The notes: a model not told the origin generated them from the letters alone. A DNA stretch of 64,000 nucleotides from Segatella salivae DSM 15606 (GCF_000185845.1 NZ_GL629647.1:1280748-1344747), one strand, 5' to 3'. Counted from the first letter of the stretch, positions 44,330-54,522 are shown. Program-made: numbers and translations.

Positions 44330-46132
44330 TTAGTCCTTATTAGCACGCTTACGTTCGAGGTGATCGAGTAAGATTTTACGCATTCGCATGTTCTTCGGTG
44401 TCACCTCAACATATTCATCTTCCTTGATATATTCAAGGCATTCTTCAAGCGACATGACTGTCTTCGGAATCACACGAGCCTTTTCATCAGAGCCACTGGC
44501 ACGCACATTCGTCAACTGCTTGGCCTTCGTCACATTGATAACAAGGTCATTGTCATGCACGTGTTCACCCACAACCTGACCAGCATAGACTTCTTCGCCC
44601 GGATCAATAAAGAACTTTCCACGATCCTGAAGCTTATCAATAGAGTATGCATAGGCTGTACCCGTCTCCATAACAATCATAGATCCGTTTGTACGGCGCG
44701 TGATTTCGCCCTTATAAGGCTGATATTCTTTATAACGATGAGCCATGATAGCCTCACCCTGTGACGCTGTAAGCACATTCGTTCTCAAGCCAATGATACC
44801 ACGAGATGGAATCTCAAATGTGATGTTTACACGGTCGCCTTCGGTATCCATGCCTGTAAGTTCGCCCTTACGACGGGTTACCATGTCGACCATCTTACTT
44901 GAATAGTCTTGCGGAACATTAATGGTTAACTCCTCTATAGGTTCACATTTCACACCATCTATCTCTTTATAGATAACCTGTGGCTGTCCAACTTGCAGCT
45001 CATAACCCTCGCGACGCATTGTTTCTACAAGCACAGAGAGATGCAAAACGCCTCGACCGCTGACAATCCATTTATCAGTTGAGTCTTCAAAAGGACGCAC
45101 ACGAAGTGCCAAGTTCTTTTCCAACTCCTTGTTCAATCGGTCATTGATGTGGCGAGAAGTACAGAATTTACCTTCCCGACCAAAGAAAGGTGAGTCGTTA
45201 ATTGTAAAGAGCATGCTCATCGTTGGCTCGTCAACAGCAATTGGAGGAAGGGCTTCGGGGTTCTCATAATCAGCAATTGTGTCGCCAATCTCAAACTTTT
45301 CAAGTCCTACTACCGCACAAATATCACCACTTTCTACCGTCTCGGCAGGTTTACTTCCCATGCCTTCAAACGTACGAAGTTCCTTTATCTTTGTCTTCTC
45401 CTGACTGCCGTCACGATGACAAATCGTAATATTCTGACCATTCTTCAATACACCGCGGTGAACACGACCTACTGCAATACGTCCTGTATAGCTTGAATAA
45501 TCAAGTGAAGTAATCAGCATCTGCGGCGTACCATCAAGGTGTTTAGGTGCAGGAATGATTTCAACAATCTTGTCAAGCAAGTAATCTATGTTATCCGTTG
45601 GCTTCTGCCAATCTCCTGACATCCAACCATTCTTAGCCGAACCATACACTACTTGGAAGTCTAATTGATCTTCAGTGGCGTTGAGATCACACATCAAGTC
45701 GAACACCATCTCATACACTTCTTCTGGACGACAGTTAGGTTTGTCGACCTTGTTGACTACAACTATCGGCTTCAATCCAAGTTGTAAGGCCTTCTGAAGC
45801 ACAAAACGAGTTTGTGGCATAGGTCCTTCGAAGGCATCAACCAACAGCAAGCAGCCGTCAGCCATATTGAGAACACGTTCTACTTCGCCTCCAAAGTCAG
45901 AGTGACCCGGCGTATCCAATATATTAATCTTTGTCCCTTTCCAATTAATAGAAACGTTTTTTGAGAGAATCGTTATACCGCGTTCGCGCTCCAAATCATT
46001 GGAATCGAGTACTTCTCCGCTGTTATCCTGCCCGTCACGGAATAGCTTTCCGGCCAACATCATCTTGTCAACCAGCGTCGTCTTACCGTGGTCTACGTGT
46101 GCAATTACTGCAATGTTTCTAATGTCTTGCAT
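44330..46132 (-). CDS. typA: Ribosome-associated GTPase TypA/BipA
   Basis: 600 residues, full length. GTPase motifs: [14 protein letters not shown] (G1), RERGITI (G2), [11 protein letters not shown] (G3), NKVDK (G4), GSAKNGW (G5), followed by EF-G-like domains and the BipA C-terminal domain ([25 protein letters not shown]-like [12 protein letters not shown]). It binds ribosomes and assists assembly and stress responses. It is divergent from rpsO. Confidence 0.95.
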   Translation of the reverse strand: MQDIRNIAVIAHVDHGKTTLVDKMMLAGKLFRDGQDNSGEVLDSNDLERERGITILSKNVSINWKGTKINILDTPGHSDFGGEVERVLNMADGCLLLVDAFEGPMPQTRFVLQKALQLGLKPIVVVNKVDKPNCRPEEVYEMVFDLMCDLNATEDQLDFQVVYGSAKNGWMSGDWQKPTDNIDYLLDKIVEIIPAPKHLDGTPQMLITSLDYSSYTGRIAVGRVHRGVLKNGQNITICHRDGSQEKTKIKELRTFEGMGSKPAETVESGDICAVVGLEKFEIGDTIADYENPEALPPIAVDEPTMSMLFTINDSPFFGREGKFCTSRHINDRLNKELEKNLALRVRPFEDSTDKWIVSGRGVLHLSVLVETMRREGYELQVGQPQVIYKEIDGVKCEPIEELTINVPQDYSSKMVDMVTRRKGELTGMDTEGDRVNITFEIPSRGIIGLRTNVLTASQGEAIMAHRYKEYQPYKGEITRRTNGSMIVMETGTAYAYSIDKLQDRGKFFIDPGEEVYAGQVVGEHVHDNDLVINVTKAKQLTNVRASGSDEKARVIPKTVMSLEECLEYIKEDEYVEVTPKNMRMRKILLDHLERKRANKD

Positions 46133-46295
46133 TTGTTTTACCTTAAATTTCCTTATTTCTAATTCGCTGCAAAATTACAAAAAATAACTGATGTAGGCTT
46201 CTATATTGATTATGAATAGGTTATGTTACGTGTTAAAAAACGTTACATCAGAAAAAAGTTAGCTTCGCCTCATCTGTTATCTAAACTTTTATTAC

Positions 46296-46369
46296 TACCT
46301 TTGCACAGCATTTTCAGAAAATCTGATGCATTTGATCGTGTCACTGTTGTGATTAAGGCAGTACGACAC
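46296..46369 (+). promoter_or_regulatory. rpsO promoter box and structured leader
   Basis: TACCTTTG (46296-46303) begins a leader of about 108 nt. In it GTGTCACTG (46338-46346) pairs with CAGT (46359-46362) and GACAC (46365-46369) around a 2-nt bulge, with a 12-nt loop. S15 represses its own synthesis through leader structures in several phyla; here that is a candidate role. Confidence 0.5.
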
Positions 46370-46416
46370 TTGAAGGATGTAATGATGCAAACTCATTTAA
46401 TCATTTATTTAAAGCT

Positions 46417-46686
46417 ATGTATTTAGACAAAGCAAAAAAGGAAGAAATCTTCGGCCAATACGGCAAGTCAAACACTGACACAGGTTCTGCTGAGAGCCAA
46501 ATCGCATTGTTCACTTACCGCATTAAGCACTTAACAGAGCATGTTAAGACTAATCGTAAAGACAATGTAACTACTCGTTCACTGACACAACTTGTTGGTA
46601 AGCGTCGTGCATTGCTTGATTATCTTTACAAGCGCGACATCAATCGTTATCGTGCTATTGTTAAGGCACTCGGTCTACGTAAGTAA
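46417..46686 (+). CDS. rpsO: 30S ribosomal protein S15
   Basis: 89 residues, the usual length. Family signatures: DTGSAESQIALFTYRIKHLTEHVK, RSLTQLVGKRRALLDYL and RYRAIVKALGLRK. It binds the central domain of 16S rRNA early in 30S assembly. Monocistronic with its own promoter and terminator. Confidence 0.97.
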   Translation: MYLDKAKKEEIFGQYGKSNTDTGSAESQIALFTYRIKHLTEHVKTNRKDNVTTRSLTQLVGKRRALLDYLYKRDINRYRAIVKALGLRK

Positions 46687-46713
46687 ATCGAATCACGAAA
46701 AGAAAGAATAAGT

Positions 46714-46752
46714 AATCCCGTAGCTCGCAAGAGTTGCGGGATTTTCTGTTAT
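46714..46752 (+). terminator. Terminator after rpsO
   Basis: AATCCCG (46714-46720) pairs with CGGGATT (46737-46743) with an inner CTC/GAG pairing, then TTTC. Confidence 0.75.
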
Positions 46753-47212
46753 CATCCCCCACCCTTACATTCTTTTCAAAAGACAACTCCCTCCTAACTG
46801 CATCTAAACAACAAGGAGACTTCATCCACTTTCCTATCATTATCACTCTTTCTTTGCATGAAAACACATCACACAACACATGATTATCATTGATGCTTAC
46901 AACGAAAACAACATCCATCTAATCACGAAAAACAATACAAAGCAAAGGAATTCATACTACTCTATTATTGACTTCCATGCAACTTTCAATACAAACGATT
47001 AAACAAAATGATAGAAACGACCCTGTAAAATGACGGGAATGACAATGTAAAATGACTGAAATCGTGTGGTAATCTCTATCTTTTCATTTTCCCATTTGCC
47101 CTATTTTTCATAACAATCTAATAACCAGCAAATTACAAAATAAGCACAACCACAACCAACAAAGAGAAAAAACAGCTTACAATAAGCCTCAACCACCAAG
47201 TTCATCAACACT
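46753..47212. other. Gene-free stretch
   Basis: No gene seen between rpsO and the 3' end of the ViaA-like gene. It is AT-rich with a weakly preserved member of the intergenic repeat family at about 47014-47065 (CTGTAAAATGACGGGAATGAC, then AATGTAAAATGACTGAAAT). Confidence 0.5.
47014..47065. repeat. Intergenic repeat, family member 4
   Basis: Two tandem copies of TGTAAAATGAC with GGGAATGACAA and TGAAATCGTG after them, about 22 bp apart. The same TGTAAAATGACGC word occurs near 20.5 kb. Confidence 0.45.
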
Positions 47213-48742
47213 TTAATAGCGTTTCAATTGACGATAACGAATTTCCCAAATATGGTCGAACAGCGGTTGCCAAGCATTATATTCATTGTCATCGGCAGCC
47301 TTAATGCTCAGTCCATAGCACTTTGTTCCCGTATCACGATAGCGTTTTAGCTGCGTCAGATAATGGTTTTCAGGCATAGGAATGAGGAAATCGCTCACCA
47401 CAATCACGTCTGCATTGACATAGTTTCCACGCTCATCATCGAGCAATCTAAATAGTTCATCAAGCAGTTTTCGTGCACTTGTGCCGCCACCGATAAACGG
47501 AACATGTCCCTTTTCGACCTTCGGTTGCTCGTGATTAGTCAGACCTGGCACTGATAACTGACGCTGACGACGTAACAGCATCAGGTCAATCGGACGAATA
47601 GAAACACTGAAATCAATGAGAAAACAGTCACGATTAAGTTGCTCGGCAGTGTCTTCTAACAGCGCAAGGAGCGACGAAGTGATGCGCTGGGGCAAACCAT
47701 ACATGCTGGCAGAGGTATCAATACATGCGATGATTGGACCGCGACGAGCCGCATGAGTGAAACTAAGTTTGCGTGAAGGATTAGCCATTTCGCTCTTATA
47801 TCGAAACGTTTGGAGATGTTTTGTCACATATTTATGCATGAACAAATCATTCATTTCATCGTCACTATACTGTGCAAGTTCGTGAGGAAGCAAGGCATTT
47901 AAGTCATTACCTACAGTGATTCCTTCGATATCACTGCCGTTAGAATGTTCCATTCTTAGCCTTACTCCAGAAGCTACAGCAAGCCTATCACGCCCATTGT
48001 TATCAGCAGTTCGGCCCATGCGTTCGGCGATTTCTTTGATTTGAGGATAGCAATCTTGCACACGAACAACATTCATTTGTCGTTCAAACTCAGTCTCGGT
48101 CCATTGTCCATCCATCATTTGCCAAGCCTGAACAGCCTGTTGTTCGACAACATCATGGGTGCGCATGTAACGGGTTACCTGGTCCATCACCAAACGAAGT
48201 CCCTTTTCGAAATCTTCTTTTCGGCGCACAATATAGTCTTGACACGTATGAACAAGACTGCGTTCAAGTGCTTTTCGCCAGTCGCTTACAAGCTTTTCCC
48301 AATATTCTTGCTGTTGTTTTTCATCAAACATCAGCCTTTCAAAATAGGTTTTATCAAAGCCAAAGTTAGCATATCGAGCCGAAATGTCGTCAAGAAGATT
48401 ATGAAGTGCTTTACTATCGGCCTTGCGGATAGCACTCCAATCGAGCACCTTCTCCATGCGGTTATATTCAGACCACGCACGCTTTCGCTGGAAATCTTCA
48501 TAATGAACACACTCCATTACAAACTTACCAACGGATGAATAAAACACCTTGGCACGCAAACGACTGTGCAACATCTGCTGTTGATAGTGACGCTCACGCA
48601 TGAGTGACAGCAGAAAATCAAGCAGAGGATCATCCTTTTTCAGCCACGGCTTATCATCATCTATGCCCTTTGAAACCACAGGCTCTTGCCCGTTTTGACA
48701 AAAATCATAGAGGAGTTTCAGATAGAATGAATGTGAAGCCAT
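47213..48742 (-). CDS. ViaA-like von Willebrand A-domain protein
   Basis: 509 residues. The N-terminal 300 residues are helical and charged; the C-terminal third is a VWA domain with a MIDAS site DTSASM near 345 and a second block ADVIVVSDFLIP near 455. ViaA works with the MoxR-type ATPase RavA, in E. coli with links to respiratory complexes and aminoglycoside sensitivity. Its gene follows ravA by 72 bp, the standard pairing. Function in Bacteroidales is untested. Confidence 0.8.
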   Translation of the reverse strand: MASHSFYLKLLYDFCQNGQEPVVSKGIDDDKPWLKKDDPLLDFLLSLMRERHYQQQMLHSRLRAKVFYSSVGKFVMECVHYEDFQRKRAWSEYNRMEKVLDWSAIRKADSKALHNLLDDISARYANFGFDKTYFERLMFDEKQQQEYWEKLVSDWRKALERSLVHTCQDYIVRRKEDFEKGLRLVMDQVTRYMRTHDVVEQQAVQAWQMMDGQWTETEFERQMNVVRVQDCYPQIKEIAERMGRTADNNGRDRLAVASGVRLRMEHSNGSDIEGITVGNDLNALLPHELAQYSDDEMNDLFMHKYVTKHLQTFRYKSEMANPSRKLSFTHAARRGPIIACIDTSASMYGLPQRITSSLLALLEDTAEQLNRDCFLIDFSVSIRPIDLMLLRRQRQLSVPGLTNHEQPKVEKGHVPFIGGGTSARKLLDELFRLLDDERGNYVNADVIVVSDFLIPMPENHYLTQLKRYRDTGTKCYGLSIKAADDNEYNAWQPLFDHIWEIRYRQLKRY

Positions 48743-48814
48743 TGCTTTTCCGTTTTTATCTACTTGCTTGTTCTAATGCGTAATGAATGCTTGAGCGGTT
48801 CTTTTCTTAATGAA

Positions 48815-50344
48815 TCAACCCTCTATCTTCGCTAAATCCTGACGTGTGAATGCAATTTCTTTATAGAAATCGGCAAGATAGTGCTTGATTTCGCGTCGAT
48901 CATCCTCACTAATAAAAAGACTATCCGACAGAGAACGCTCAATAGCGGCAACGTGTTCGCCGAGGGTTTCAAGTGCTGTGGCATAGTCATCTTGTAACTC
49001 TTGCTCTTCCGTTAATGGTAGTTCAAACTCCTTTTCGACTTTACGGAGTTCGAGAGCATAGGCAACCCCATCGATAAACAAATGGTCATCATCGCGTGAA
49101 AGGCTTACAGGCCGACTGCCAAGTGGCACTCGGTTGCCATCATTACAACGGATAATAGTTACCTCTTCATTACGGGAGTCGGCATAAAGAACACCAGATG
49201 CTGCGGTTGTTCCAATCTCTGGAAGTTGCTGAAAGTCGGAAAGCACAACGAAACTACGACCAGTTTCGTGTGTCGGAAGACGATAATAGAATTTGTTATA
49301 CGCTTTTTTGTTTGCATCACGAGCACGCTGTGTTGTTGTAGAACGGCGGTATTTGGCTATCATTCTATGGTTGCGTATATCTTCATCAAGCCGTTGTTTG
49401 AGCGTAGCAAGTTTCAAAGCGTCTTGCATAAAGATTGTTTTCACAACAAGATGTCGCACGGAATCACGCTCATCTGGCTCTTGCCAAAGGCAGTGATAAA
49501 CAGGGAGTAAGTCTGCAAGAGAGGCCTCTTTACGATCATGCATAAAGGCAGATGTACGCACAAGTCGGGCGATTTTCTTCCATCTTCTATCGCTAATATA
49601 GATGTCACGACGCTCATCTGTGCCCTCAACGGCTATGGTATGTAAGGCACGACGGATATCAACAAGGCATTGAAGTGCAGTGTCGCAGATTGGAATTTCA
49701 TTGATTTGGCGTGACCATTGTGCATATTCTTCGTTGCGAATAGCGATGCTTTCGTCAGAAAGATGAAAGTCGGTATCGGTTGAAGTGCTTCGAAGCAGGT
49801 CAAGGAAGTGAGCTTCTTGTTTGATAGGTTGACACTCCAAACGCAAGAGAAAGCGGTCCCATAACGCCTCAAGTCCCTCGCCACGAGCCGGTAATTCATT
49901 GCTTGCCGCAACGAGAAGTTTAAGTGGAAGCGACAGTTCTCGATTGCCATTGCGAAAGAGTTTCTCATTGATGACCGTTAGAAGGGTGTTTTGTATGGCT
50001 GGCCCTGCTTTCCAAATCTCATCTAAAAAAACGACATTGGCAGTGGGAAGATAGCCAGTTGTGACACGCTCATAGGTGTCGTTAGCCTTCAACTTGGCAA
50101 TAGAGACGGGACCAAAGATTTCATCTGGTGTAGAAAAACGTGACATCAGATATTCAAAAGTATGTGCATGAAGGAAGGCAGAAGCCAATCTTCGTGCCAC
50201 AAAACTCTTCGCTACACCCGGTGGACCAAGCAGAATAATACTCTCACCTGAAAGGGCTGCGAGAAGCGAAAGACTCACTTCGGACTCTCTTTCATAAAGT
50301 CCCGTGCTTATTTGTAAAATTAGTTGTCGAAAACGTTGATTCAT
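48815..50344 (-). CDS. RavA-like MoxR-family AAA+ ATPase
   Basis: 509 residues from the ATG at MNQRFRQ; a GTG three codons upstream is less likely. Walker A GPPGVAKS (40-47), Walker B VVFLDEIWKA, sensor region AASNELPARGEGLEALWDRFLLRL. The long region after the AAA+ core, with coiled segments, matches RavA (about 498 residues in E. coli). MoxR ATPases act as chaperones in maturation of complexes together with VWA proteins, here the next gene. Confidence 0.85.
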   Translation of the reverse strand: MNQRFRQLILQISTGLYERESEVSLSLLAALSGESIILLGPPGVAKSFVARRLASAFLHAHTFEYLMSRFSTPDEIFGPVSIAKLKANDTYERVTTGYLPTANVVFLDEIWKAGPAIQNTLLTVINEKLFRNGNRELSLPLKLLVAASNELPARGEGLEALWDRFLLRLECQPIKQEAHFLDLLRSTSTDTDFHLSDESIAIRNEEYAQWSRQINEIPICDTALQCLVDIRRALHTIAVEGTDERRDIYISDRRWKKIARLVRTSAFMHDRKEASLADLLPVYHCLWQEPDERDSVRHLVVKTIFMQDALKLATLKQRLDEDIRNHRMIAKYRRSTTTQRARDANKKAYNKFYYRLPTHETGRSFVVLSDFQQLPEIGTTAASGVLYADSRNEEVTIIRCNDGNRVPLGSRPVSLSRDDDHLFIDGVAYALELRKVEKEFELPLTEEQELQDDYATALETLGEHVAAIERSLSDSLFISEDDRREIKHYLADFYKEIAFTRQDLAKIEG

Positions 50345-50374
50345 TTTATACACCTATCTATATCTATGACACTG

Positions 50375-50406
50375 CAAAGGTAAACAATTTCGTCTTATTG
50401 TCCAAA
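50375..50406 (-). promoter_or_regulatory. Promoter of ravA-viaA
   Basis: TACCTTTG (50375-50382) with TTTG 20 bp upstream (50403-50406), minus strand. Confidence 0.7.
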
Positions 50407-50475
50407 TCAGTCATTATCCGTAAAAAATGCAAATCTTGTGGCAATATAGGTAATTAAAAAGTCAAATATAAGTCG

Positions 50476-50580
50476 TATATTTGCCGATGAAAGGAAAGAT
50501 ATTAGTTTTTTTAGTGGTTAATTTAGTTTTAGTAAGTAATGAAATAAGGTCTGTCGTGATGACAGGTCTTATTTTTTTTG
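50476..50580 (+). ncRNA. Short transcription unit: small RNA or tiny leaderless peptide
   Basis: TATATTTG (50476-50483) is a -7 box without a clear -33. About 60 bases on, AAGGTCTGTC and GACAGGTCTT form a 10-bp stem (two G-U pairs, 5-nt loop) followed by eight T. A 32-codon hydrophobic reading frame (ATG at 50487, stop at 50583-50585) fills the unit but runs through the hairpin. Either a small RNA of roughly 90 nt or a leader to the following gene. Confidence 0.35.
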
Positions 50581-50612
50581 TATAACTTTGTGAACTGAAA
50601 TATAAGGGAAAA

Positions 50613-51737
50613 ATGAAAAAGATAATATTCTTCATGATGCTTTTACTGCTCAGTAGCAGTATGAAGGCACAAAATGCAGTGAGTAGTACATGTATAAGAT
50701 ATGAGAAACGCCATATCGTTTGCACGAATGATAAAGGCGAAATGAATATCGTAGACTTGGACTTTGAGTGGCCGGAACGATTGTGTTATGTGGCACAACC
50801 TGTGCTCTTGCAATATATCAACACGCTTATAGGTGATAGTTGCACACAACTTGACGAGAAAATTCCAGTCATACTATCACGCTATGGTAAACCTTTGACA
50901 ACGAAACTTGATACGATTCCCGACGATAGTAAGTTCTGTTATGCAACATATTCCGTACATAATGTAGGATTTGATGAAGGTCGTTATATCTCAATGCGTG
51001 TAGAAAAGAATATTCAACCGGGAAGAAATTCATCGCAATCCAAGGAACATCAGTTGGAGTTATTTGTCTATGACATTCCCAACCAGCGTATTTTGAAAGG
51101 ACAAGAACTTATGAAACTAAACAGCATTTTGGCTGATCCCACCGCATCTTATTATATGAGTAACGCGTTGACAGATGGCTTATTGAGCAATTATGCCATT
51201 TCCCTTGATGCACAAAAGCTCTATGGTCCTGTGCCCGTTAATGATGGAACGCTCCTCATGGAGGTAGGCGGCGACAATCAAACAACAGTGCAATCAATGA
51301 TTACTACAGCTCAATGGGTGAACTTTTTGACTTCGAAGATGAAGAAACTACTCAATAGTAAACCAGTCATTGGCACACCAATAATGACACAAGAAGATAA
51401 TAACGAGGCTGAAGATAGTATGAAAGTATATCGTCAAACTGATGTGCATGCATCGTTCTCTCTAAATGGTCAGTCACTCAGTCAATACATTTCATCTAAT
51501 CTTCTGTTGCCACCTTATATAAATAAAGAGGTCACTTCGGGCCGTGCTTTGGTACAACTGATTATTGAAAAAGACGGAACTGTGAGTCACATTTCCATTG
51601 TAAAAGCAGTATCACCAAGCTTAGATAGAAACATTGTTGCTATGTTAAGACAGATGCCTAAATGGTCACCTGCAATGCAAAATGGCAAAGTTGTGAGAAG
51701 CTTCTATTTCATTCCTGTACATATAAGACTTCAATAA
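50613..51737 (+). CDS. Secreted protein with C-terminal TonB domain
   Basis: 374 residues. Signal peptide ending SMKAQ, a middle domain of about 230 residues I do not recognise, then a TonB C-terminal domain (about 285-374: LSQYISSNLLLPPY, GRALVQLIIEKDGTVSHISIVKAVSPSLD, MPKWSPAMQNGK). There is no inner-membrane helix or proline-rich spacer as in a working TonB, so it cannot energise transport in the usual way. It may bind or compete at TonB boxes, or use the fold for another purpose. The nearest box is TAACTTTG at 50583-50590. Confidence 0.72.
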   Translation: MKKIIFFMMLLLLSSSMKAQNAVSSTCIRYEKRHIVCTNDKGEMNIVDLDFEWPERLCYVAQPVLLQYINTLIGDSCTQLDEKIPVILSRYGKPLTTKLDTIPDDSKFCYATYSVHNVGFDEGRYISMRVEKNIQPGRNSSQSKEHQLELFVYDIPNQRILKGQELMKLNSILADPTASYYMSNALTDGLLSNYAISLDAQKLYGPVPVNDGTLLMEVGGDNQTTVQSMITTAQWVNFLTSKMKKLLNSKPVIGTPIMTQEDNNEAEDSMKVYRQTDVHASFSLNGQSLSQYISSNLLLPPYINKEVTSGRALVQLIIEKDGTVSHISIVKAVSPSLDRNIVAMLRQMPKWSPAMQNGKVVRSFYFIPVHIRLQ

Positions 51738-52063
51738 GTTTCATTATGTAACTTTATCTGCACCTTAATATCATAATTGATATAAATCAAGGCATTAACA
51801 TTTACACTTTAATTAAATTGAATTTATATTACAAAATACAAGATTTTAGATTGTAAGGAGTTGTGTTCGATAACACAATCTGATTCAAATCATCACACAA
51901 AGGCATTTTCCTAAATCCCCCTTTAAATAGGCATTACAAAACAATCACTTTTTAAACTGAAAGTAAAATACTTGATTTTAATCAAGTTTTAAATTAAAAC
52001 CACATCTTAAAGTTACGACTATTTTAGCGCAAAAAAATATGTATAAAATAGTGTTAAAAGTTG
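51738..52063. other. AT-rich gene-free stretch
   Basis: No gene, repeat or hairpin with T-tract was recognised between the TonB-domain protein gene and the next promoter. Confidence 0.5.
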
Positions 52064-52094
52064 GTTGATATCGCAATTCTTTTCTATATATTTG
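52064..52094 (+). promoter_or_regulatory. Promoter of the MORN-like secreted protein gene
   Basis: GTTG (52064-52067), 19 bp, TATATTTG (52087-52094). The leader would be about 34 nt, A-rich. Confidence 0.6.
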
Positions 52095-52132
52095 CAGCAG
52101 AAACAGAATAAACAACCTAAAAATATACAAAT

Positions 52133-52642
52133 ATGAAACGAATCCTTTTGATATCAGTAGTAGCAATGATGACTATTACAAGCTATGCTCGCAAACATGT
52201 GGCTGAGAATGCAGTCGTTGTAGCAGACACTATCTATTATGCTGCAGACAAAACTACTGTGAACAATAATGATCAAGCAAGTTATTACAGACTATTGATG
52301 AAGCAGAATCATGGGGTGACTCAACGCGATGTATTCCAAGATTTCTATATGGATGGAACATTGAAAGCCGAAGGTGAGTACAGCTTTATAGACTTAGGAA
52401 ACGATGCCAACACTGTTCTTAATGGTGAAGTAACAACATATTACCCTAATGGTAAAGAGAAATGGCATGGTAAATACATGCAAGGCAAGCGCGAAGGTTA
52501 CTTTACTCTTCACATGCGTGAAGGCGGAATTGCTGTTGTTCAGTTCAAAAACGGAAAGTCTTTACATGACTATTTCACCATCACTCATGCGGATGGAACA
52601 ATAGAAAAGCGTCCAATTGCAGAACTAAAAGTTTTGATGTAA
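52133..52642 (+). CDS. Secreted protein with MORN-like (YwqK-type) repeats
   Basis: 169 residues. Signal peptide to about TSYA, then two or three MORN-variant repeats: YMDGTLKAEGEYSF, GEVTTYYPNGKEKWHGKYMQGKREGYF and YFTITHADGTIEKR. Such repeats occur in YwqK-type proteins sometimes annotated as antitoxins, but in Bacteroidetes they are common in secreted proteins of unknown role. Monocistronic with a strong terminator. Confidence 0.75.
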   Translation: MKRILLISVVAMMTITSYARKHVAENAVVVADTIYYAADKTTVNNNDQASYYRLLMKQNHGVTQRDVFQDFYMDGTLKAEGEYSFIDLGNDANTVLNGEVTTYYPNGKEKWHGKYMQGKREGYFTLHMREGGIAVVQFKNGKSLHDYFTITHADGTIEKRPIAELKVLM

Positions 52643-52721
52643 TTCATAAGATTTCTTCTCTTAAATTGTAATTAGATATAAAACAAAAGTCTCTATTTAA
52701 ACAATAAACATTTTATTAAAG

Positions 52722-52752
52722 GTCTGCTTCGTGAGAAGCAGACTCTTTTTTT
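52722..52752 (+). terminator. Terminator of the MORN-like gene
   Basis: Perfect 9-bp stem GTCTGCTTC / GAAGCAGAC, 4-nt loop GTGA, then TC and seven T. Confidence 0.9.
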
Positions 52753-52903
52753 GATACCATAAAAAAGAAATAAGAAGATTGAGGGAAAGTAACTACAAGA
52801 TGATGAGTTTACAATTAAAAGATAAAGTTTGCTAAACAAACCAACATATAGCTTTATAAAACATTAGAACGTGCCCTATTTGAAGACACGCTCTATAATC
52901 TTT

Positions 52904-53338
52904 TTATTCAAGAATCTGGCGTAACGGAATCATCACAAAATCGCGTTCATGCATTAAAGGATGCGGAATAACAAGGTCGCCATCATTGATTTTCAAGTCA
53001 TCATAAATCAAAATATCAATATCTATGATTCTATCCGCATACTCTCCAGCTTCAGATTTTGAGGTTCTTCCCATCTTCTTTTCTATCGATTGCGTTGCTT
53101 CCAACAATTGTCTCGGTGATAATGGCGTCTCCATACACACGCACATGTTAATGAAGAGATTGGGAGAATCAAATCCCCAAGGTTCCGTTTCAAACAAATC
53201 TGACTGACGCACCAACGTTCCTACTATTGATTCAAGATATTGAATAGCATCACGCATGTTGCGTTTCCGGTTACCTATGTTTGAGCCTAAACCCAAATAA
53301 ATAGTATGTAAGCCTGTGTTTATCTTCTGATCAATCAT
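52904..53338 (-). CDS. folK: 2-amino-4-hydroxy-6-hydroxymethyldihydropteridine pyrophosphokinase
   Basis: 144 residues. Transfers pyrophosphate to the pterin in folate synthesis. HPPK motifs: YLGLGSNIGNRKRNMRDAI, LFETEPWGF, and GRTSKSEAGEYADRIIDIDILIYDD with the Mg-binding Asp pair. The codon one upstream is TTG; the ATG is chosen, overlapping the queA stop by 8 bases. Last gene of the operon. Confidence 0.93.
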   Translation of the reverse strand: MIDQKINTGLHTIYLGLGSNIGNRKRNMRDAIQYLESIVGTLVRQSDLFETEPWGFDSPNLFINMCVCMETPLSPRQLLEATQSIEKKMGRTSKSEAGEYADRIIDIDILIYDDLKINDGDLVIPHPLMHERDFVMIPLRQILE

Positions 53339-54497
53339 CAACTATCAATAAAGCATCACCATAACAGCCAAACATATAACCATTCTCGGATGCTAAATTA
53401 TAACATTCCATAACAGCATCATAGCCTCCAAAGGCCGCTGTTGTCATCAAAAGAGTTGAATAAGGATGGTAGAAGTTCGCCACCATTGAGTCAGCTAAGT
53501 GGAAATCATAAGGCGGAAAGATGAACTTATTGGTCCATCCGTCATACTCTTTTAACATCCCATCTGTGCCAACGGCAGTCTCTGTAGCCTTCACAACGCT
53601 TACACCGACAGCCAAAACATGGTGTCCTTCACGCTTAGCTTGATTCACTTTAGCACAGGCTTCAGCATCAATCACCATCTGTTCAGAGTCCATCTTGTGC
53701 TTCGTTAAGTCTTCAACCTCTATCGAATTGAAGTTACCTAAGCCGCAATGTAACGTAAGATAAGCATCGTGAATACCTCGAATCTCCATACGTTTCATTA
53801 GTTCTCGACTGAAATGTAGCCCCGTTGCAGGGGCTGTAACGGCACCTTCTTTCTTCGCAAATACTGTTTGAAAGTCGACCAAATCGTCTGGAGTGGCGTG
53901 AGGTTCTGTACGATTATCAATCACATAACGAGGCAAAGGAGCCTCTCCTAAAGCAAAGAGTTCACGCTTAAACTCTTCGTGATCACAGTCATAAAGGAAG
54001 CGAAGCGTACGGCCACGACTTGTAGTATTGTCGATAACTTCAGCCACCATAGAACCTGTTTCATCAAAGAACAGTTTGTTACCAATACGAATTTTGCGTG
54101 CAGGTTCAACCAAAACATCCCAAAGTCGCATCTCCTGGTTAAGTTCTCTCAGTAAAAACACCTCTATCTTAGCATCCGTTTTCTCCTTCGTTCCATAGAG
54201 ACGAGCCGGAAAAACCTTTGTATCATTGAAAATAAAAGTATCACCTTTATCGAAATAGTCAAGGATATTACGGAAATCAAGATATTCTCCTTCAATAGGA
54301 TTTCCGTCAGCATCTTTCTTGAACATATCTATCTGACCCGACCGTTTGTGTAAAACCATCAGTCGACATTCGTCACGACGCGTTACTTGGAAACTTCCTT
54401 TGGTACCATCTTCGTTCTCAAATACACGCGTGAAACTATGAGGATAAAGGGCAACTTGCTCCTTAGCCAGATTAAATTTGAACTGTGATAACTTCAT
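53331..54497 (-). CDS. queA: tRNA preQ1(34) S-adenosylmethionine ribosyltransferase-isomerase
   Basis: 388 residues. It transfers ribose from SAM to preQ1 in tRNA, making epoxyqueuosine. Motifs: DTFIFNDTKVFPARL, APATGLHFSRELM, LTLHCGLGNFNSIEVEDL and the C-terminal FIFPPYDFHLADSMVANFYHPYSTLLM. It is slightly longer than most QueA because of an insert near residues 17-50 (FTRVFENEDGTKGSFQVTRR). It lies 25 bp after truB. Confidence 0.93.
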   Translation of the reverse strand: MKLSQFKFNLAKEQVALYPHSFTRVFENEDGTKGSFQVTRRDECRLMVLHKRSGQIDMFKKDADGNPIEGEYLDFRNILDYFDKGDTFIFNDTKVFPARLYGTKEKTDAKIEVFLLRELNQEMRLWDVLVEPARKIRIGNKLFFDETGSMVAEVIDNTTSRGRTLRFLYDCDHEEFKRELFALGEAPLPRYVIDNRTEPHATPDDLVDFQTVFAKKEGAVTAPATGLHFSRELMKRMEIRGIHDAYLTLHCGLGNFNSIEVEDLTKHKMDSEQMVIDAEACAKVNQAKREGHHVLAVGVSVVKATETAVGTDGMLKEYDGWTNKFIFPPYDFHLADSMVANFYHPYSTLLMTTAAFGGYDAVMECYNLASENGYMFGCYGDALLIVDD

Positions 54498-54522
54498 ATA
54501 TTATTTATCTAATGTTTTACTT

